This document shows, piece after piece, positions 58,823 through 64,000 of a stretch of 64,000 nt of DNA (position 1 is its first letter; every line of letters begins with the position of its first letter). The position numbers were made by a program, and so were the translations under genes. A model generated the notes under the pieces. The model was not told the origin of the DNA, ran no database searches, and worked only from the letters and a program-made list of their open reading frames with translations. Source of the stretch: Bactericera cockerelli (lineage: Eukaryota > Arthropoda > Insecta > Hemiptera > Triozidae); the NCBI GenBank assembly GCA_024516035.1, contig CM044963.1:29198057-29262056 (forward strand), written 5' to 3'.

Positions 58823-59335
58823 TTCTTCTTTTACTTCCGAGAAATTTCTAATATTAGAAATCGGAAGTATTGTGTTCATTTTATATATAAAAAAAATTCT
58901 CCCATTTTTCTTTTTTCATTACCTCCTGAGCAACTTTGGTTTTGTGTCCGTCTGTCGGTCCGTCGGTCGGTCTGTTAAAAATATTCCTTGTAACGCGCAA
59001 ATCTCGGAAAATACTCAATATAGTAGATGTTCTGTAGATGGTGGCATTTTAAATTCATCAAATTCTTACTAGCGGTTCTGGGTGAAAGAGACCATACGAC
59101 TGACCACTAACTTTTTACTTACACGCTTATATCTCGTGAACTATACACCCAATTTTGATAAATTTTGTATTTATATGCATATTATTGTTTTACATAGGCT
59201 ATTATTTGATCAAAATTGGTTAAACGGTTTTGGAGATACAGGTAATTTACTATAAGATCTCAAAATTGGCACGTGTATACAATGTGAAACAATCACGAGG
59301 AAGTATTGTGTCCATAATTGGCAGTGTTTTTTATT
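58823..59335 (+). mobile_element. Repeat R, internally deleted copy
   Basis: Starts ACTTCCGAGAAATTTCTAAT and ends CCATAATTGGCAGTG like 27152-27848, but is about 180 bp shorter. It lies just past the Ig-2 exon. Confidence 0.75.
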
Positions 59336-59349
59336 TTAATTAGAGAATT

Positions 59350-59400
59350 CAACCATGAGGTTGAACAACGTCGACCCTGCTCAAGCGGGATAAGAATTAC
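59350..59400 (+). repeat. SINE-like fragment shared with 48940
   Basis: CAACCATGAGGTTGAACAAC and GTCGACCCTGCTCAAGCGG. Confidence 0.45.
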
Positions 59401-59794
59401 AGAATTGACACAGGTATAAACAAATACATAACGGTCAACTTACAGAGTGAAAGATACATGTTTTACAATAATAAAATAAGATTAAATATACTACGTACTA
59501 ATTAAAGTAGGGGTAAGGTATCCACTAGCTTATTAAGTAATAGTATTAAGGGACTACCAACTCTCTCTGCACTGTTGTTCTATGTAGATTCTAGGTTTAT
59601 GTGTTCTATAAATTTGGAAAATGTCAATTGTCAGGTCAGATCAGAGAACAGGTCAATTGTGATTTGCTCAATGTTACTTATTTGATTATAAATTCTGCGC
59701 ATTTTATCTATGGGGGACAAGTATTGTGGTACATAGTGGTATGAATAACTTTTATTTTTGTACTTACAGAATGGATTTTTTTTTTTTTCAAATT
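59401..59794. other. No gene seen
   Basis: AT-rich. Confidence 0.4.
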
Positions 59795-59930
59795 AAAATA
59801 TGAGTGTTTCACAAAAAAATTTTCTTAACCATGAAACAGCAGCTACTGTAGATGCTCGTGGGCCATGGTGTTGTATTCTGCCCATCTAACGTGTTACAAT
59901 AATTACATTCCGTTTAGGTGATGTCAAGAC
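59795..59930 (-). mobile_element. SINE family B, body only
   Basis: ATGAAACAGCAGCTACTGTA, GATGCTCGTGGGCCATGG and TCTGCCCATC match the minus-strand body at 16255-16330. Confidence 0.6.
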
Positions 59931-60355
59931 GAGCGCAACAATTTTATCTCGATTTCTCAGCATTGTTACATAAATTGGTTTGAGAATATGAACAGTTAAA
60001 AAAAACACATTAACTTAGAAGATTTAGAAAGACTCGACAAAGAGATAGAGTTAAAGAAAAGAGAATGTCTGAAGAATTAACTTTGCCCTCGATTGAAAAC
60101 ATTTGAAAATATTTATGAAAATAATGAAAATATTTGAAAAAACGAATATGTTTATTTATTGTAAGAATAAACTTCAAGTTTGTTGTTCTGATATTTCTAT
60201 ATAAAAAAGTATGTATATAAATAAATAACTAAGGTAGAGAAAAGTTACCGACTGAGAAGCGTGAAATAGAGGAAGAGTACGATTCAAAGTTGAGATAGGA
60301 AACTAGACAGACACTTTGAAGAACTATAAATTCGTAAACAGAGAGGAATAGGAGC
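59931..60355. other. No gene seen; A-rich
   Basis: No feature. Confidence 0.4.
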
Positions 60356-60460
60356 ATACGAGAGAGAGGGAGAGAGAGTGAGAGAAAGAGCTAGGGAGAT
60401 TTATAAAAGAGGAAGAAAAAGTTAAAAGAGATAAATATGGGAGTGTGAGGGGTTAAAGAA

Positions 60461-60512
<52 letters not shown>
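60356..60512. repeat. (GA)n microsatellite
   Basis: AG runs at 60360-60390 and 60466-60508. Confidence 0.9.
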
Positions 60513-60514
<2 letters not shown>

Positions 60515-62221
60515 ACGGGTGTATTACGATTTAGGCCAAAAGGGTGGGTTACAAAGGATTTTGGACTCTGAAAGCTATCGAGTGAGTCTAGATGAAAAAA
60601 GCAACAATATTTTGCTCACTACAACATTTTTTGTTGTTCATAGGTACGTCAAAAATAACAGACATAGCCTTGTGTCATGCCTATGGCATAAAACAACATC
60701 TTATTATTTTTCTTTATCCTACTAGAAACCCGAGGAATGGCCCTCAATGTACGTATTTTACCAACCCTAGTATCATACCATGTGAACTTCTAAAAATATA
60801 TAATATTGTATGTAAAAAACACATCCAAAGGTACTGTTTTGAATTAGTTAGATATTGAAATAAATAAATAAGTACTAGGTATTATTTGGATGGATGAAAT
60901 ATGGGTTTTTTTTGAGATTTAATTTTCAAATAAATATTTATTAACTATAAACATTTCTTCATTATTTCCGGTGAGGACAAAAGAAAGGCCACAAAGGTAC
61001 TAAGAAAATAAAAAGAGGAATTATTTAATTCCATAAATTCACTAATTCACTAAATACTGAGGAATGGAAGTGTTAAGATGTGAAGGAATAAGCGAAAGTA
61101 AAGCAAAAAATTAAAAAATATTAAAGAAAATGAGATTGAGACGAAATTCAAAGGTAAAGAGAATCAGTATTAAAGAATTAAAGATAAGGGAGAATTTATA
61201 CTGAAACAAGAAAAGAAATAGAAAAGGAAAGAGAAATTATTTAGTAAAGAACAGGATTTTATTATATGGAATGGTAGAATAAAATATTGAAGGAGTAAAG
61301 GAAGAAATCAGAAAAAGAAAAGAAACTTGAAGATATCGGAGGAAAAATTGAAAAAGAAAGAAAGGAAACAGAAAAATAAACATCATGTGTTAAAATCGTA
61401 TGGGCGAAAGATTTAAAGAAAAAAGGAAATAGAAAAGGAAAAGAGAGAACAAGTAATAAGAAGAAGAAGTTAAAAAAAAAACGAAGAAAGGAAAGAGAAT
61501 AAGAAAAGACATAATGTATTAAAGGATATGTTTAACATAGAAACTGAAAGAAGAAAAGCAGAAAAGGAAATAAACATAACTTTTAATGAAAATGGGAGAA
61601 TAAAATAAAAGAGGAAAGAAAGAAACAGAAAAGGGAAGGAGATATTAAGAAAAAAATATGGAAGAGGAAATTGAAAGAGGAAAGAAGCACATGGAGAAAG
61701 ATCGAGAAAGAGTTAACATTAAAGTTAAAAACTTTCTCACACGAAACCTAGCAGGTACATAAAATTAGTTACTTGTTTATTTAAGTATGCATATACTATA
61801 CATGTTTCTATGCACAATGTACGGGTATGTTCCTTTTCTGGAGTTAAAAATATGTTTATTATTATCGCATTAAAGTTTGCACAATATTCGCACACATGAA
61901 CTTCGTGCCAAATGAACTTTTCTGGCAAAAACACGACAAGATGTTGTTAATATGCTTCGCGGCACTTTCGTCGCTGGGGAGGCGCTACGGCGAAACTTTT
62001 GTCTTTGACGAGCGGAGCTGTGACGGAGTGTGACGTGCAGTGCATGTGTGACATGCATGCCTGACATGCACGTGAGGCATGACGAGTGATTTCACAGGAA
62101 AAGTTTTGTGAGTGACGGTGCGATGTCGGAGAGATACACGAAGTGTGTGTTGATGCGAAGATGGAAGAAATAAATGAAACATAGAAATTTTGATTAGAAT
62201 AATATTAATTTAGTCAACGTC
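60513..62221. other. No gene seen; A-rich then mixed
   Basis: Strongly A-rich and purine-biased from 60890 to 61730. From 61975 to 62160 the sequence is GC-richer with many TGACATGCATG-type words, but no coding motif was recognised. Confidence 0.45.
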
Positions 62222-62305
62222 GGTCGATGGCACGTTGAATATACAAATTACTGTTAAGAAACATCCAGCGAAGGTAAGATTTGGATAGGTGACCTTGGAT
62301 ACTGA
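62222..62305 (+). mobile_element. 5S rRNA-derived SINE head, degraded
   Basis: GATGGCACGTTGAATATAC, AGAAACATCCAGCGAAGGT and TTGGATAGGTGACC (C-box remnant). Confidence 0.65.
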
Positions 62306-62685
62306 CCATTAAATTTTTCGCTTGTAGAAGAAGTGTGGAAACGACCCCTCCGCCGGCCTATATCGTGGTGTCCTCAGCGCTAGTATCGCAAAAGAGTCTC
62401 CTCTCCTCGTCCCTCACCCTTATCAAATGTAAACATAAACATGAAGAGACCGCGAGAAATATTCTACCCCTCTGCGATGGTGTCGCCCTATGTGGCGTTT
62501 CCATGCACCTGGGGTTCGTTTCCACGCTATGTTCGAACATTCGTGATGCTGGCTCATAATTTGTTTACATGAAGAAACAAGACGACAATAATCGTAAAAA
62601 AAACGCTTGCATACGAGTCTGCAACCATTGGGACATTTTCATCTTTACTATTCAAGGTCCAAAACCCAACTGACCAAATTTCGTA
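62306..62685. other. Unidentified GC-richer stretch
   Basis: 62323-62560 is single-copy-looking and GC-rich. A 74-codon plus-strand frame follows a possible acceptor (TTTTTCGCTTGTAG, ending 62324). Its sequence does not clearly match the next Beat segment, so no exon is called. Confidence 0.3.
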
Positions 62686-62689
62686 TTGT

Positions 62690-62865
62690 GCGCATGACAC
62701 ATACCTTCTCTCTTCTCTCCCTCTACAATTCAATACTTCGCCATTGTGCGCATGACACACACTTTCCCTCTTCTCTCCCTTTACAATTCAATATTTCGTT
62801 ACATAATATCGTTACATAATATCGTTACATAATTTCGTTACATAATTTCGTCACATAATTTTGGT
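62690..62865 (+). repeat. Two nested tandem repeats
   Basis: TGCGCATGACACATACCTTC plus a CTTCTCTCCCTCTACAATTC unit is duplicated (62688 and 62746). It is followed by five CGTTACATAATATCG-type 16-bp units (62798-62862). Confidence 0.85.
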
Positions 62866-63736
62866 TATGTGCCAGAGCAAAGACATGAAAATGTCGAAAT
62901 AGAATCAAAGGGAAAATCTGGTATGAATAAAATGAGTGTAACAGATGATGATGAAAATTGGAAGAATTTAATGAAGGTACAAAAAATCGAAGAAAGTCAA
63001 AATCAGATGTAGATAGGGTTTGAAAAGGAAAAGTCAGATGTGAAATGTATAAGACATAGAATGGAGCACAAAAGACTGGAGAATGTATGCAGATGCAATA
63101 AATAGAGTCGTTGAGAATGCAATAATTGGATGATGGCAATTTGTTATTGAGTGGCAACGCAAATAGCACCGTGTATGCACAAGTTGTCACTAGATCATTG
63201 AATAGGAGCAACGTCCAGCGTGGTGAAGATATTACTTGATGGTCTTTTTAGTTTCGAATTCATCAATGGTTCACAAGGCAGTTCACGTTTTTCTGGAAAT
63301 TTCAACTTCAGTCAGAGTGATAGAATCATTTGATTTGATGGGTTATTATTATTATTGTTATATATATATTGGGTTGTTTGCATGCGAATGGTGGGTAAAC
63401 AACTTTCATGGTATTATGACCAAATATATAGTTGAAAGCAATGTTAAAACTCAAGTAAACAAACAATGAAAAGTTTCTGAATAGTTTGGCATGTAAACAA
63501 GAAGTGTACAATGACGTGAAAGTTTTGCTTATTGGTATTAAGTCGGTCGGTAGGTGTTGCTAAGCTGGTATGTTTGGCAGCTATATTAGCTAGGTATTAC
63601 GGGTGTAAGTCTGCCAATTTTTTTCATATTTAAAAATTTCCTCACGTGTAAACAATAAATTCCAGAAAACTTGGTATTTAATTGAAGAATTTTAGAAACA
63701 CAATTTGCAGGATACAGGTACTCACTTTTTTGTTTA
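62866..63736. other. No gene seen; short 5S-SINE remnant
   Basis: GCAACGTCCAGCGTGGTGAA at 63208 is a 5S-like head remnant. TGAAAGCAATGTTAAAACTC at 63433 matches the 5S-SINE body. The remainder is unrecognised. Confidence 0.4.
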
Positions 63737-63964
63737 TGTTAATATATAAATGTCAAAGTCACTAACTGACTGACTGACTGATCATCGCTCTACAGCCCTA
63801 ACCGTAATACCTAGCCAGCTGAAATTTGGTAGGTAGCTTTGTCTTATAGTCTAGATGTGCAATAATTTTTCGAAACTCCCACTACAACACCTGCCATTGG
63901 CGAAAAAGGATTTTTTGCTTTCACGGCCATGCCTCGGCCCGCAAAGCGACCGACAGCCCTCTAG
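63737..63964 (+). mobile_element. Helitron-type element, second copy
   Basis: Same element as 3165-3381 in plus orientation: TTAATATATAAATGTCAAAG, (ACTG)n, GATCATCGCTCTACAGCCC and AGCTGAAATTTGGTAGGTAG, ending in CTAG. The 5' TC has become TG, and the 3' hairpin is damaged (GCGACCGACAGCCCT), so it is older. Confidence 0.7.
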
Positions 63965-64000
63965 TACTAATTAAAATAGAGAGGTTAGTTGATGGCATGA

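Noticed and set aside
62323..62560. Candidate next Beat exon (open frame after a TTGTAG acceptor, ending in a ...LIKC motif)
   Set aside because: The frame does not match the phase left by the previous exon and the similarity is no more than a few residues. Needs a protein search.

Overview
This window is eukaryotic nuclear DNA from an arthropod, most likely an insect. The host-specific evidence is one pair of exons from a Beaten-path (Beat)-like immunoglobulin-superfamily gene, a family I know only from arthropods. Most of the remaining sequence is AT-rich intronic or intergenic DNA packed with transposable elements, SINEs and simple repeats. One 100-base N gap shows it is a draft assembly. 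No structural rRNA gene, intact tRNA gene, CRISPR array or bacterial-type operon is present.

Host gene: the plus strand carries the end of an Ig domain with the Beat hallmark CEVSAE.PSF (51922-52057). After an intron of about 6.6 kb comes the start of the next Ig domain (58661-58791). The splice phases fit exactly: one base left over on the first exon plus two on the second make an Ala codon. The splice donor is the first of five perfect GTAAGT sites spaced 34 bp apart. The splice acceptor is the last of four near-identical copies about 46 bp apart. A decayed copy of the first exon lies just upstream. The remaining exons were not found and probably lie outside the window.

Transposons, left to right. 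0-13 kb: tRNA-derived and 5S-rRNA-derived SINEs, a 217-bp Helitron-type element (3165-3381), a 1-kb palindromic element with CAGGGTG ends (4281-5288), a ~160-bp tandem array and a palindrome with 195-bp arms. 13.4-16.0 kb: a very young LTR retrotransposon with apparently identical 202-bp LTRs and a 5-bp target duplication. It keeps Gag and protease but has lost RT, RNase H and the integrase core by an in-frame deletion; it sits inside a SINE. 17-26 kb: SINEs, a 3.3-kb purine-rich minisatellite beside the N gap, and an inverted-repeat element at 23.3-24.3 kb. 26.5-35.5 kb: a pyrimidine-rich minisatellite split by a 0.7-kb repeat and by a two-ORF LINE. The LINE is itself split by a 1.66-kb palindrome that contains a ladder of nested CAGGGTG ends. 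35.5-39.4 kb: SINEs, a LINE fragment and another CAGGGTG element. 39.4-46.1 kb: a three-level LINE nest on the minus strand (R2-like fragment inside a Jockey/CR1-like LINE inside a truncated LINE) bracketed by an exact 65-bp direct repeat. 46-64 kb: the host gene region, a mariner-like element with ~570-bp inverted repeats and a broken transposase, and further SINEs, MITEs and a second Helitron copy.

The elements interact mainly by nesting and probably by trans-mobilisation: LTR Gag-only, SINE and MITE copies all depend on proteins made elsewhere. The most unusual structures are the duplicated splice sites at both ends of one host intron and the nested-terminus palindrome at 32.3-34.0 kb.
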